Program-made: the position numbers and the translations under genes | Source: Echinicola vietnamensis DSM 17526 | Lineage (GTDB): Bacteria; Bacteroidota; Bacteroidia; Cytophagales; Cyclobacteriaceae | Reading direction: 5' to 3' | DNA: 64,000 nt | Assembly (NCBI RefSeq): GCF_000325705.1 | Contig: NC_019904.1 | Span: 2,358,001 to 2,422,000 of the forward strand | The notes under the pieces: model-generated | The model's database searches: none | Seen by the model: only the letters and a program-made list of their open reading frames with translations | Told to the model about the DNA's origin: nothing | Shown: one piece after another, positions 9,166 to 16,900 of the stretch | Position numbering within the stretch: the stretch's first letter is position 1 | Layout: each line of letters begins with the position of its first letter

Positions 9166-9901
9166 TACATACATCATTACATTCTCGGTAATTCTTACCG
9201 TTGTTCTTGGGTTTTTACTTTCAGGCACGTCTCAGCTGCTGGGACCTATTCAGAAAGAAGCTGTAGCCTTGGATAATAAAAAGCAAATCTTGGGTGCAGT
9301 AATGGACGCAGAAAAAATTGCAGCCATGAAGCCCAAGGAGATCAATGAATATTATGAGAATACGATTTCTTCTAAGGTAGTGAATATCAATGGAGAAGAG
9401 GTGACAGAGCAGGAAGGTACGCAAGTTATTGCGGAAACGGTAGACGTGGCTAAGAACTATAAGAAACCTGCAGAGGAGCGTCTTTATCCGGTTTACATTT
9501 ATCATGAAGAGGGAAGCGAAGACAAAGTAGTGGCCTATATCCTTCCGCTTTACGGTGCGGGGCTATGGGATTCCATTTGGGGATATTTGGCCCTCCAAAC
9601 TGACCTGAACACCATCGAGGGGGTTACCTTTTCCCACGCTGGTGAGACACCGGGGCTTGGAGCGAGGATTACCTCTACTGAGGTTCAGCAGCGGTACCAA
9701 GGCAAAGAGATCTTTGGTGACGGAGGAGAGCTGGAAGCTGTAAGCATGCAAAAGGGTGAAGGCAAAGACTATTCCTCTCAACCGCACAAGGTGGATGGCA
9801 TGTCTGGCGCTACCATTACCGGAGAAGGAGTGAATAAAATGCTTAAAAACTATCTCGGATATTACCAGTCTTACATGGACAAGGTAAAAGGAAAATCCTG
9901 A
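9152..9901 (+). CDS. nqrC: Na+-NQR subunit C
   Basis: NqrC is a 249-residue subunit with one N-terminal membrane helix (residues ~6-26) and a large periplasmic FMN-binding domain. The covalent FMN motif SGAT is present in MSGATITGEGV, with the attachment Thr at residue 221. The segment with AGLWDSIWGYLAL and ETPGLGARI is the usual family core. The start is a GTG at 9152, chosen because a strong ribosome-binding sequence lies seven bases upstream and the resulting N-terminus (MQQSNTYIITFSV) matches NqrC proteins. It overlaps nqrB by 14 bases and lies 49 bases before nqrD. Confidence 0.95.
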   Translation: MQQSNTYIITFSVILTVVLGFLLSGTSQLLGPIQKEAVALDNKKQILGAVMDAEKIAAMKPKEINEYYENTISSKVVNINGEEVTEQEGTQVIAETVDVAKNYKKPAEERLYPVYIYHEEGSEDKVVAYILPLYGAGLWDSIWGYLALQTDLNTIEGVTFSHAGETPGLGARITSTEVQQRYQGKEIFGDGGELEAVSMQKGEGKDYSSQPHKVDGMSGATITGEGVNKMLKNYLGYYQSYMDKVKGKS

Positions 9902-9950
9902 TGATTGTTTGCCTTTAAAAATATTGTAGAACGTCTCAACATAATATGAT

Positions 9951-10634
9951 ATGAGTACAGAAACAGCAGAAAAGACAGAAATCAAAAAGCCGGCTGAGGC
10001 GCTTCTGTCAAAGCGAAGAAAAAAATTAATATCTGATCCATTGGTAGATGATAACCCAATTACCATTCAGGTATTGGGGATTTGTTCTGCACTGGCGGTG
10101 ACCACACAGATGAAGCCTACCTTGGTAATGGCATTGTCGGTAATTTTCGTGATCGTGATGTCTAACCTGACCATCTCCATCATGAGGAATACCATCCCTA
10201 CCCGTGTTCGGATTATCGTTCAGTTGGCCGTAGTGGCCACCTTGGTGACGCTGGTAAATGAGATTCTTAAGGCTTTTGCTTATGATATGTACAAAGAGTT
10301 GTCCGTATTCGTAGGTTTGATCATTACCAACTGTATCGTAATGGGAAGGCTAGAGGCATTTGCTTTAGGTAATAAACCATATGATTCCGTATTGGATGGA
10401 TTTGGAAGTGCACTGGGGTATTCTTGGATCATTCTGACAGTAGCTTTCTTTAGAGAATTATGGGGATCAGGTTCCGTATTCGGTATTCCTGTTTTCGATA
10501 CCGTTTCTTCTTGGTTTGGAGAAGATTTCTCTCTGGCAACAAACGGTCTGATGGTGAGCCCTGTGGGTGCCTTTATCATCTTGGGATTGATCATTTGGGT
10601 ACAGCGTACCAAGACAGGTTATGTAGAACATTAA
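9951..10634 (+). CDS. nqrD: Na+-NQR subunit D
   Basis: NqrD is a 227-residue hydrophobic subunit. Together with NqrE it forms a symmetric membrane pair around an iron centre held by cysteines from both proteins. The expected cysteines appear in LGICSALAVTT and in ITNCIVMGRLEAFALG. Six hydrophobic segments are visible after a charged N-terminus of about 25 residues. That N-terminus (many E, K and A) is somewhat longer than in the Vibrio protein. It is fourth in nqrABCDE and 14 bases before nqrE. Confidence 0.95.
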   Translation: MSTETAEKTEIKKPAEALLSKRRKKLISDPLVDDNPITIQVLGICSALAVTTQMKPTLVMALSVIFVIVMSNLTISIMRNTIPTRVRIIVQLAVVATLVTLVNEILKAFAYDMYKELSVFVGLIITNCIVMGRLEAFALGNKPYDSVLDGFGSALGYSWIILTVAFFRELWGSGSVFGIPVFDTVSSWFGEDFSLATNGLMVSPVGAFIILGLIIWVQRTKTGYVEH

Positions 10635-10648
10635 AATATTGCTAAGAG

Positions 10649-11260
10649 ATGGAATTATTTAGCTTAGGAATTCGGTCAATCTTTATTGACAATATGGTAT
10701 TTGCTTACTTCTTGGGAATGTGTTCCTTTTTGGCCGTTTCCAAAAAAGTAAGTACCGCGCTAGGACTTGGTGCTGCTGTAATCTTCGTATTGACCATTAC
10801 GGTGCCCTTGAACTGGCTTTTAAATGAATTTGTATTGAAGGAAGGGGCGTTGTCTTTTCTAGGAGAGTCTTTTGCCACGATTGATCTCACGTTCTTGAGG
10901 TTTATCATGTTTATCGCAATCATCGCCGCGATGGTGCAGCTGGTGGAAATGGTCGTAGAAAAGTTTGCTCCTGCACTTTACGGTGCCTTGGGGATCTTCC
11001 TTCCTCTGATCGCTGTAAACTGTGCCATCCTAGGTGGATCACTCTTTATGGCACAAAGAGACTACACGTTGGCTGAAGCCGGTGTTTATGGCTTTGGTTC
11101 CGGTACTGGATTTTTCCTTGCCATTGTAGCCCTTGCGGCCATCCGTGAAAAATTGAAATATTCCAATGTCCCTAATGGACTGAAAGGTCTAGGGATTACG
11201 ATGCTGATTACCGGATTGATGGGAATTGCCTTCATGTCATTTATGGGCATTGACCTGTAA
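10649..11260 (+). CDS. nqrE: Na+-NQR subunit E
   Basis: The 203-residue membrane subunit pairs with NqrD. Its iron-liganding cysteines are seen in [14 protein letters not shown] near residue 25 and in [13 protein letters not shown]. Six membrane segments are predicted from the hydrophobicity pattern, and the length matches Vibrio NqrE. In many bacteria nqrF, encoding the NADH-oxidising flavoprotein, follows directly. Here a strong terminator comes 30 bases later, and the next gene is an unrelated DUF502 protein. The operon therefore ends one subunit short. Confidence 0.95.
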   Translation: MELFSLGIRSIFIDNMVFAYFLGMCSFLAVSKKVSTALGLGAAVIFVLTITVPLNWLLNEFVLKEGALSFLGESFATIDLTFLRFIMFIAIIAAMVQLVEMVVEKFAPALYGALGIFLPLIAVNCAILGGSLFMAQRDYTLAEAGVYGFGSGTGFFLAIVALAAIREKLKYSNVPNGLKGLGITMLITGLMGIAFMSFMGIDL

Positions 11261-11284
11261 TTCAGGTAAACGCATAAAATTTAA

Positions 11285-11317
11285 TAAAAAGCCCTATCTT
11301 TTGATAGGGCTTTTTTA
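11285..11317 (+). terminator. Rho-independent terminator after nqrE
   Basis: GCCCTATC (11291-11298) pairs with GATAGGGC (11303-11310) around a TTTT loop. The stem is flanked by an A-run upstream and TTTTTT downstream. It lies 30 bases past the nqrE stop and closes the nqrABCDE unit. Confidence 0.9.
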
Positions 11318-11379
11318 TTGTTTTCATTAATTCAGGCATTATTTTTATACGTTAATGTTCAGATCAAAACATTAGAACT

Positions 11380-11946
11380 ATGTCATTTACCTCTAAGCGT
11401 GTCGTAAACTATTTCTTTAAAGGGTTGCTCTTTGTGGCTCCATTGGCCCTGACGGCATATATCATTTATTATATTGTCCAGTTCTTGGATAACTTGTTGC
11501 CAGTACCGGTGCCAGGGCTCGGTATTTTGATCGTTTTTGGATTGATTACATTTATTGGTTACTTGGCCAATATTTTCATTACCAGGCCCATTTTTGAATT
11601 GATTGAAAAGTGGCTGTTCCGGATTCCTTTGGTGAATATCCTCTATACCAGCATCAAAGATTTGATGTCTGCCTTCGTAGGCGATAAAAAGAAATTCAAT
11701 ACCCCGGTGATCGTCAAGCTTTCCGAACATGTGAGCCGTCTGGGCTTTATGACCCAAGAGGATTTATCCATGATCGATGAGGAGGAATTAGTGGCCATCT
11801 ACCTTCCGCACTCTTATAACTTTAGCGGTAATTGCTTCTTGGTTCCTCGGGCAAACGTAAGGATTCTAAAAGGAGCCAATAGCACTGAGGTGATGAAGTT
11901 TATTGTTTCAGGGGGTGTTTCTGAATTGAGCGAGCCAAAAAAATAA
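11380..11946 (+). CDS. DUF502 family membrane protein
   Basis: This 188-residue protein has two hydrophobic segments (residues ~12-35 and ~45-70). The conserved stretch RIPLVNILYTSIKDLMSAFVGDKKKFNTP follows, broken here as RIPLVNILYTS then IKDLMSAF. This is the hallmark of DUF502 proteins, which occur widely in bacteria and plants and have no firmly established bacterial function. The C-terminal domain (VAIYLPHSYNFSGNCFLVP) is soluble. It stands alone between the nqr terminator and an IS110 element. Its stop codon is intact, so the element did not interrupt it. Confidence 0.85.
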   Translation: MSFTSKRVVNYFFKGLLFVAPLALTAYIIYYIVQFLDNLLPVPVPGLGILIVFGLITFIGYLANIFITRPIFELIEKWLFRIPLVNILYTSIKDLMSAFVGDKKKFNTPVIVKLSEHVSRLGFMTQEDLSMIDEEELVAIYLPHSYNFSGNCFLVPRANVRILKGANSTEVMKFIVSGGVSELSEPKK

Positions 11947-11996
11947 AAACATTCATGAATTAGGACTTCACAAACGGGAATGAAAGAGGAGTTTAT

Positions 11997-12030
11997 CCGT
12001 ATAAGTAGAATATTCACATTCACTTATCGG
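11997..12030 (+). promoter_or_regulatory. Hairpin directly upstream of the IS110 transposase
   Basis: CCG-T-ATAAGT (11997-12006) can pair with ACTTATCGG (12022-12030), giving nine base pairs with one bulge. The structure ends two bases before the transposase ATG at 12033. It could limit translation of the transposase or be part of the left end of the element. Both roles are inferences. Confidence 0.35.
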
Positions 12031-12032
12031 TT

Positions 12033-13265
12033 ATGTCATCACAAATTGAATTCGAACAGGTGATCCAGCGGGGCTGTGGCCTCGATGTTCACCAAAAGAC
12101 GGTAGTGGCCACAGTCAGTGGCATTGACGTTGAGATTGATACCCGTACCTTCGGGACCTTTACTGCTCAGATCGAGGAGCTTAAAACATGGCTGAATTCC
12201 CTTTCCATTACCCACATTGCGATGGAAAGTACCGGAGTTTATTGGAAACCTGTCTACAACATCCTGGAAGAGGATTTTAAGATTATCCTGGTAAATGCCC
12301 GGCATATCAAGAATGTTCCCGGTCATAAGACAGATAAGAAAGACAGTGAATGGATTGCCAAATTGCTTCTAAGCGGTCTGTTAAAGGGGAGCTTTGTCCC
12401 TACCGAGTGGATAAGAGAGCTACGTGATCTTTGCAGGTATAAACGTAAGCTGATCGCACAGCGGGTCGCCCAACGCAACAGGTTGCATAAAATCCTGGAA
12501 GATGCCAATATCAAACTGGCCTCAGTGGCTTCGGATATCTTTGGGGTCACAGGTACGCTCATCATAGATGCCTTGATCCGGAAACAGGATGATCCTGAAT
12601 ACCTGGCCAACCTTGCCAAAGGTTCCTTGCGCAAAAAGATGGCGGACCTCAAACTTTCTCTGCAGGGAAGACTCACCGAACATCACCGGTTCATGCTGGC
12701 CACACTCCGTGATTCCATTGATTCGATCAACGCCCAGATCGGGCACATCGAGGCTAGAATTGAGCGTTATGCAGTCGAGCTTCAACAAGAGGTCGATTTA
12801 CTCCAGACCATACCCGGAATAGGTAAAGAAACCGCCATGAATATCCTGGCCGAGTCAGGCAATGACATGGAGGTTTTTCCTGATCACAAACACCTGGCAT
12901 CATGGGCAGGTGTCTCCCCGGGCAACAACGAAAGTGCAGGCAAGAAGAAGTCAACCCGCATCACACATGGGAACAAATACTTGAAAACTGCATTGGTCGA
13001 AGCTGCTTGGGCCGCATCACACACAAAGGACACCTATTTGGGCCGCAAATATGGGGCAATAGCTGCTCGCCGCGGATCTAAAAAGGCCCTGATTGCCGTA
13101 GCTCATAAAATCTTGACCGGACTGTATTACATCCTCAAAAACAAGGAGCCCTACCTAGAGCCTGACGATACAACCTATCAGGAAAAAAGAAAGCAGGCGC
13201 AGATTAAGAAATCCTTAGAGCGCCTGCGCGGGCTCGGAGTCCAAGTGGACATCCGTCCCAATTAA
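12033..13265 (+). CDS. IS110-family transposase (DEDD recombinase)
   Basis: The 410-residue protein has the two domains of IS110-type recombinases. The N-terminal RuvC-like DEDD domain contains GLDVHQKTVVATV (Asp18), MESTGVYW and the pair of acidic residues in KTDKKDSEWIAKLL. A coiled linker follows, then a C-terminal Transposase_20 domain with QTIPGIGKETA and the segment NNESAGKKKS. In that segment Ser301 corresponds to the catalytic serine known in this family. Such enzymes are guided by a bridge RNA encoded in the non-coding end of the element. The gene is full length with no frameshift, so the element may be active. Confidence 0.93.
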   Translation: MSSQIEFEQVIQRGCGLDVHQKTVVATVSGIDVEIDTRTFGTFTAQIEELKTWLNSLSITHIAMESTGVYWKPVYNILEEDFKIILVNARHIKNVPGHKTDKKDSEWIAKLLLSGLLKGSFVPTEWIRELRDLCRYKRKLIAQRVAQRNRLHKILEDANIKLASVASDIFGVTGTLIIDALIRKQDDPEYLANLAKGSLRKKMADLKLSLQGRLTEHHRFMLATLRDSIDSINAQIGHIEARIERYAVELQQEVDLLQTIPGIGKETAMNILAESGNDMEVFPDHKHLASWAGVSPGNNESAGKKKSTRITHGNKYLKTALVEAAWAASHTKDTYLGRKYGAIAARRGSKKALIAVAHKILTGLYYILKNKEPYLEPDDTTYQEKRKQAQIKKSLERLRGLGVQVDIRPN

Positions 13266-13498
13266 GATTAAGTGAAAGTTCGAGCTTTTATTGGTGATTT
13301 ACAAGTCCCGGAATAAAAACTGAACTCATAGGCCAAGAACAAACGGTTATTGCTTCGAGCATGTAGAAAAAATTTTACTCTCTAACTTGGCCTAACTTAA
13401 TTTATAGTCCTTTAAAAAACCTTTCAAAGGATAGCAAAACTATGCCCTACCAGTTTTAAAAATGACTGAACAAGCCTATTTTTAGATTTTCTCTTTCA
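13266..13498 (+). ncRNA. Candidate bridge-RNA region of the IS110 element
   Basis: This stretch after the transposase has no open frame. A 9-bp perfect stem, TAGGCCAAG (13329-13337) with CTTGGCCTA (13386-13394), encloses 48 bases, and a smaller stem CCTTT-C-AAAGG lies at 13420-13430. Size, position and a large internal loop resemble a bridge RNA, which pairs with donor and target DNA in IS110 elements. The loops were not matched to the flanking DNA, so this is a structural guess. Confidence 0.35.
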
Positions 13499-13501
13499 GA
13501 A

Positions 13502-13526
13502 AAAAAGCTCCAGAATGGAGCTTTTT
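13502..13526 (-). terminator. Rho-independent terminator after trxA
   Basis: AAAAAGCTCCA (13502-13512) and TGGAGCTTTTT (13516-13526) form an 11-bp stem with a three-base loop, with A- and T-runs on the two sides. It lies 23 bases beyond the trxA stop on the minus strand. Its symmetry means that it could also stop transcription coming from the IS element. Confidence 0.88.
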
Positions 13527-13548
13527 CATTTTGATTTTATACTCATCA

Positions 13549-13869
13549 TTAGATTTGAGCTTCTAGCTTTTGAGCCAGTACTGATTTTGGTACAGCACCA
13601 ACTTGCTTGTCTACTACCTCACCATTTTTAAAGAAGAGTAGGGTAGGGATACTTCTGATGCCAAACTTAGAGGCTACAGCAGGGTTTGCATCTACATCGA
13701 CTTTACCTATCACCGCTTTTCCATCGTATTCACCAGCAATTTCTTCGACTACTGGCCCGATCATTTTACAGGGTCCGCACCACTCAGCCCAGAAATCAAC
13801 TAGGATCGGTTGGTCTGATTTGATGATTTCCTCAAAATTTGCGTCGGTAATTTCAATTGCTTTTGCCAT
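13549..13869 (-). CDS. trxA: Thioredoxin
   Basis: Thioredoxin is the small cytoplasmic disulfide reductant. The protein has 106 residues when started at MAKAIEITDANF. An upstream in-frame ATG would add eight unusual residues and is less likely. The active-site motif WCGPCK is at residues 30-35 (Cys31 and Cys34). The buried Asp in LVDFWAEW and the cis-proline loop RSIPTLLFF are present. A TATATTTG -7 box on the minus strand lies just upstream, and a strong terminator follows, so the gene is monocistronic. Confidence 0.95.
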   Translation of the reverse strand: MAKAIEITDANFEEIIKSDQPILVDFWAEWCGPCKMIGPVVEEIAGEYDGKAVIGKVDVDANPAVASKFGIRSIPTLLFFKNGEVVDKQVGAVPKSVLAQKLEAQI

Positions 13870-13900
13870 TTTATTATTTGTTTTAAGTTTCAATTTTCCT

Positions 13901-13908
13901 CAAATATA
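13901..13908 (-). promoter_or_regulatory. Bacteroidota-type -7 promoter box of trxA
   Basis: On the minus strand the sequence reads TATATTTG, a full match to TAnnTTTG, 31 bases before the chosen trxA start. The -33 box is not clear. Confidence 0.5.
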
Positions 13909-13986
13909 ATATTCTAAAGTATTTTAGGTTTTATTTAGTTCCTTAATGAGGAAAATATTTTATCGAATGCCCTTATACTTGTCGTA

Positions 13987-16900
13987 TTAAAGGATTTTGT
14001 ATTGTACTTCTGGAATGTCTTCCAGTGCTTTGATCATGTCTTGAGAAGGATCTATCAAAAACTTGGTTGACCTCAAATCCACGGCAATTCTTTCCTTGAC
14101 ATCCGTGACATTGATGTACAATTTCGCTTCTCCTTTATACTTGGAGGTAATGGCTTCAAGCCTTTCCATCAAGTCCAGGGTAAGGTCATCCAAGCTAATG
14201 TTTAAGCGAAGGCCCTTGACCATTTTGCCTCGAACTTCATTCAGGAGCATGATGTTGCCTACTTTAAACTCCAGCTCATCAGGATTCCACCGTTTTCCCT
14301 GCACACTACCGGTGACATAGAGGAACCATCCCGTCATGAAGTATTCCTTGTACTTGATATAATCCTCACCAAAAAGGAAGAAAGTATGTCCCCCATTGTA
14401 ATCCTCCAATGTCAGGGTACCAAAAGGATTTCCGTTTTTGGTTGTCCGGTGCGCAAAAGAGGTGACCACTCCAGCTGCTTTTATTTCCCCTTTGGTTTTT
14501 AAGGCTTCGGTGTTGGCAAATTCTGACAGTGGTGTGTTGGTAAAGGAATCAAATTCCACCTTGAACTGATCCAGCGGATGACCTGAGATGTAAAGCCCCA
14601 CAACTTCCTTCTCAATGTTTAGCTGTTGCAATTGGCTAAAAGGCTCTATAGGGGTAATGCTGGGCATGGGGACTTCCATTCCCGATCCTCCTCCAAAGAG
14701 GGATACTTGAGAGCTTTCTGCTTCTTGAGCCTTCTTCTGGGCGTATTTTACCGCCTTTTCTATCAGCGTCGCATCATTCTCCGGAGCTTCCAGGTATTGG
14801 CGTCTGTGGTGGTCAGGGAAGCAGTCAAACCCACCTGCCATGGCCAGTGATTCTAAAGTCTTTTTGTTGACCGAGCGCAGATTTACCCGTTGAGTAAAAT
14901 CAAAAATGCTTTTATAGGGGCCGTTTTCTGCTCTTTCTTCGATCACGGAATGTACCGCCGCACCACCAGCCCCCTTGATGGCAGCCAGTCCAAAGCGGAT
15001 TTGGCCTTCTTGGTTTACTGTAAAGCCATCCTTCGATTCGTTCACATCCGGGCCAAGCACTTCGATTCCCATCCGCTTGCACTCTTCCATGAAGAAGGTC
15101 ACCTGAGTGATATCATTCATGTTATTGCTCAGGACAGATGCCATGTACTCTGCAGGGTAATGGGCTTTTAGGTAAGCCGTTTGGTAGGCCACCCAGGCAT
15201 AACAGGTGGAGTGCGATTTGTTAAAGGCATAAGAGGCAAAGGCTTCCCAATCCTTCCAGATTTTTTCGAGCTTGGCTTTGTCATGGCCTTTTTCTGCGGC
15301 TTGGTTGACAAATTTCGGCTTCATCTTATCCAGCACGTCACGGAGCTTCTTACCCATGGCTTTCCGCAAGACGTCGGCTTCACCTTTGGTAAATCCCGCG
15401 AGTTTTTGAGAAAGCAACATCACCTGTTCCTGGTAAACCGTAATCCCATAGGTCTCTTGGAGGTATTCTTCCATGTCGTCCAGGTCATAGGCAATGGGCT
15501 CTAAGCCATGTTTCCTCTTGATAAAACTCGGAATATACTCCAGCGGTCCTGGACGGTAAAGGGCGTTCATGGCGATCAAATCCGCGAAAACCGTGGGCTT
15601 TAGCTCACGCATGTATTTCTGCATGCCAGGGGATTCATACTGGAAGATCCCTACCGTTTCTCCACGTTGGAAGAGCTCGTATGTTTCTTTGTCGTCGATA
15701 GGGAAGTTCTCAGGATCCAGCTCGATGCCGTGACGTTCCTTCACGATGCGCACGGCATCCTTGATCAGGGTAAGGGTCTTTAAGCCCAAAAAGTCCATTT
15801 TCAGTAGGCCGGCATTCTCTACGACGGAGTTGTCAAACTGCGTACAGTACATGTCTGAGTCCTTCGCCAAGGCCACCGGGACAAAATTCGTGATGTCATC
15901 CGGGGTGATGATCACCCCACAGGCATGGATGCCGGTATTCCGGACGGAGCCTTCCAGGATCTTGGCCTGATTGATGGTCTTGGAAAGGTCGTCATTACCT
16001 TTGGAGATATTGATCAGCTCGTAAGCTTTATCAATGTTCTCCGAATTGTTTTTCAGCTTTTCAGCTAACTTTCCCCGGTCATTTGCCAAGCCAAAAAGTG
16101 CTTTGAGCTTTATGTCGGGTACCAGCTTGGCCAGACGGTCTGCATCTGAGAGCGGTAGGTCCAAAGCCCTTGCCGTATCACGAATGGCAGATTTTGCCGC
16201 CATGGTACCGTAGGTAATGATCTGAGCCACCTGATTGGCACCGTATTTTTCGATGACATAATCGATGACTTTCTGGCGACCATGATCATCGAAGTCAATA
16301 TCAATATCGGGAAGGGAAACCCTGTCCGGGTTGAGGAATCTCTCAAAAAGGAGGTCGTAGGCGACTGGGTCCACATTGGTGATGCCGATGCAGTAGGCGA
16401 CGGCCGAGCCCGCAGCAGATCCCCGGCCTGGCCCTACTGACACACCCATTTCGCGTGCCGCGGTCGTAAAGTCCTGAACGATCAAGAAATACCCTGGATA
16501 TCCTGTATTCGCAATAATGGAAAGTTCAAAGTCCAGTCGTTCCCTGATTTCCTCTGTGATTTCAGGATACCGCCTTTTGGCTCCTTCGTAGGTGAGGTGT
16601 CGCAAATAGGCATTCTCTCCACGCTTCCCGCCATCTTCGTCGTCTTGAGGGTCTTGAAACTGTTCCGGGATGTTGAATTTAGGAAGTAAAACTTCTCTCG
16701 CCAGCTTATAGGGCTCTACCTTTTCAATGATTTCATTGGTGCATTCGATGGCTTCGGGCAGGTCCGCAAAGAGCTTTTTCATCTCCTCTGGCGTTTTGAT
16801 ATAGAATTCCTCATTTGGAAAACCATAGCGAAATTCCCTGCCTTTTTTGCCAATATACCTTTTGGGCTTGTCAACTTTCTCTCCGTCCTTTACACAAAGT

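Larger units (their letters stand above)
11950..13498 (+). mobile_element. IS110-family insertion sequence (ends not defined)
   Basis: One IS110-type transposase gene occupies most of this interval, with under 90 bases of flank on its left and about 235 on its right before the trxA terminator. IS110 elements lack the usual terminal inverted repeats, so the ends cannot be fixed from one copy and the limits given are outer bounds. The longer non-coding flank follows the transposase, as in the IS1111 branch, where the bridge-RNA region lies on that side. The element sits between the convergent ends of the DUF502 gene and trxA and appears to break neither. Confidence 0.6.

Noticed and set aside
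11962..13411. AGGACT / AGTCCT as terminal inverted repeats of the IS110 element
   Set aside because: Only six bases match, the flanking bases do not, and IS110 elements do not need such repeats.
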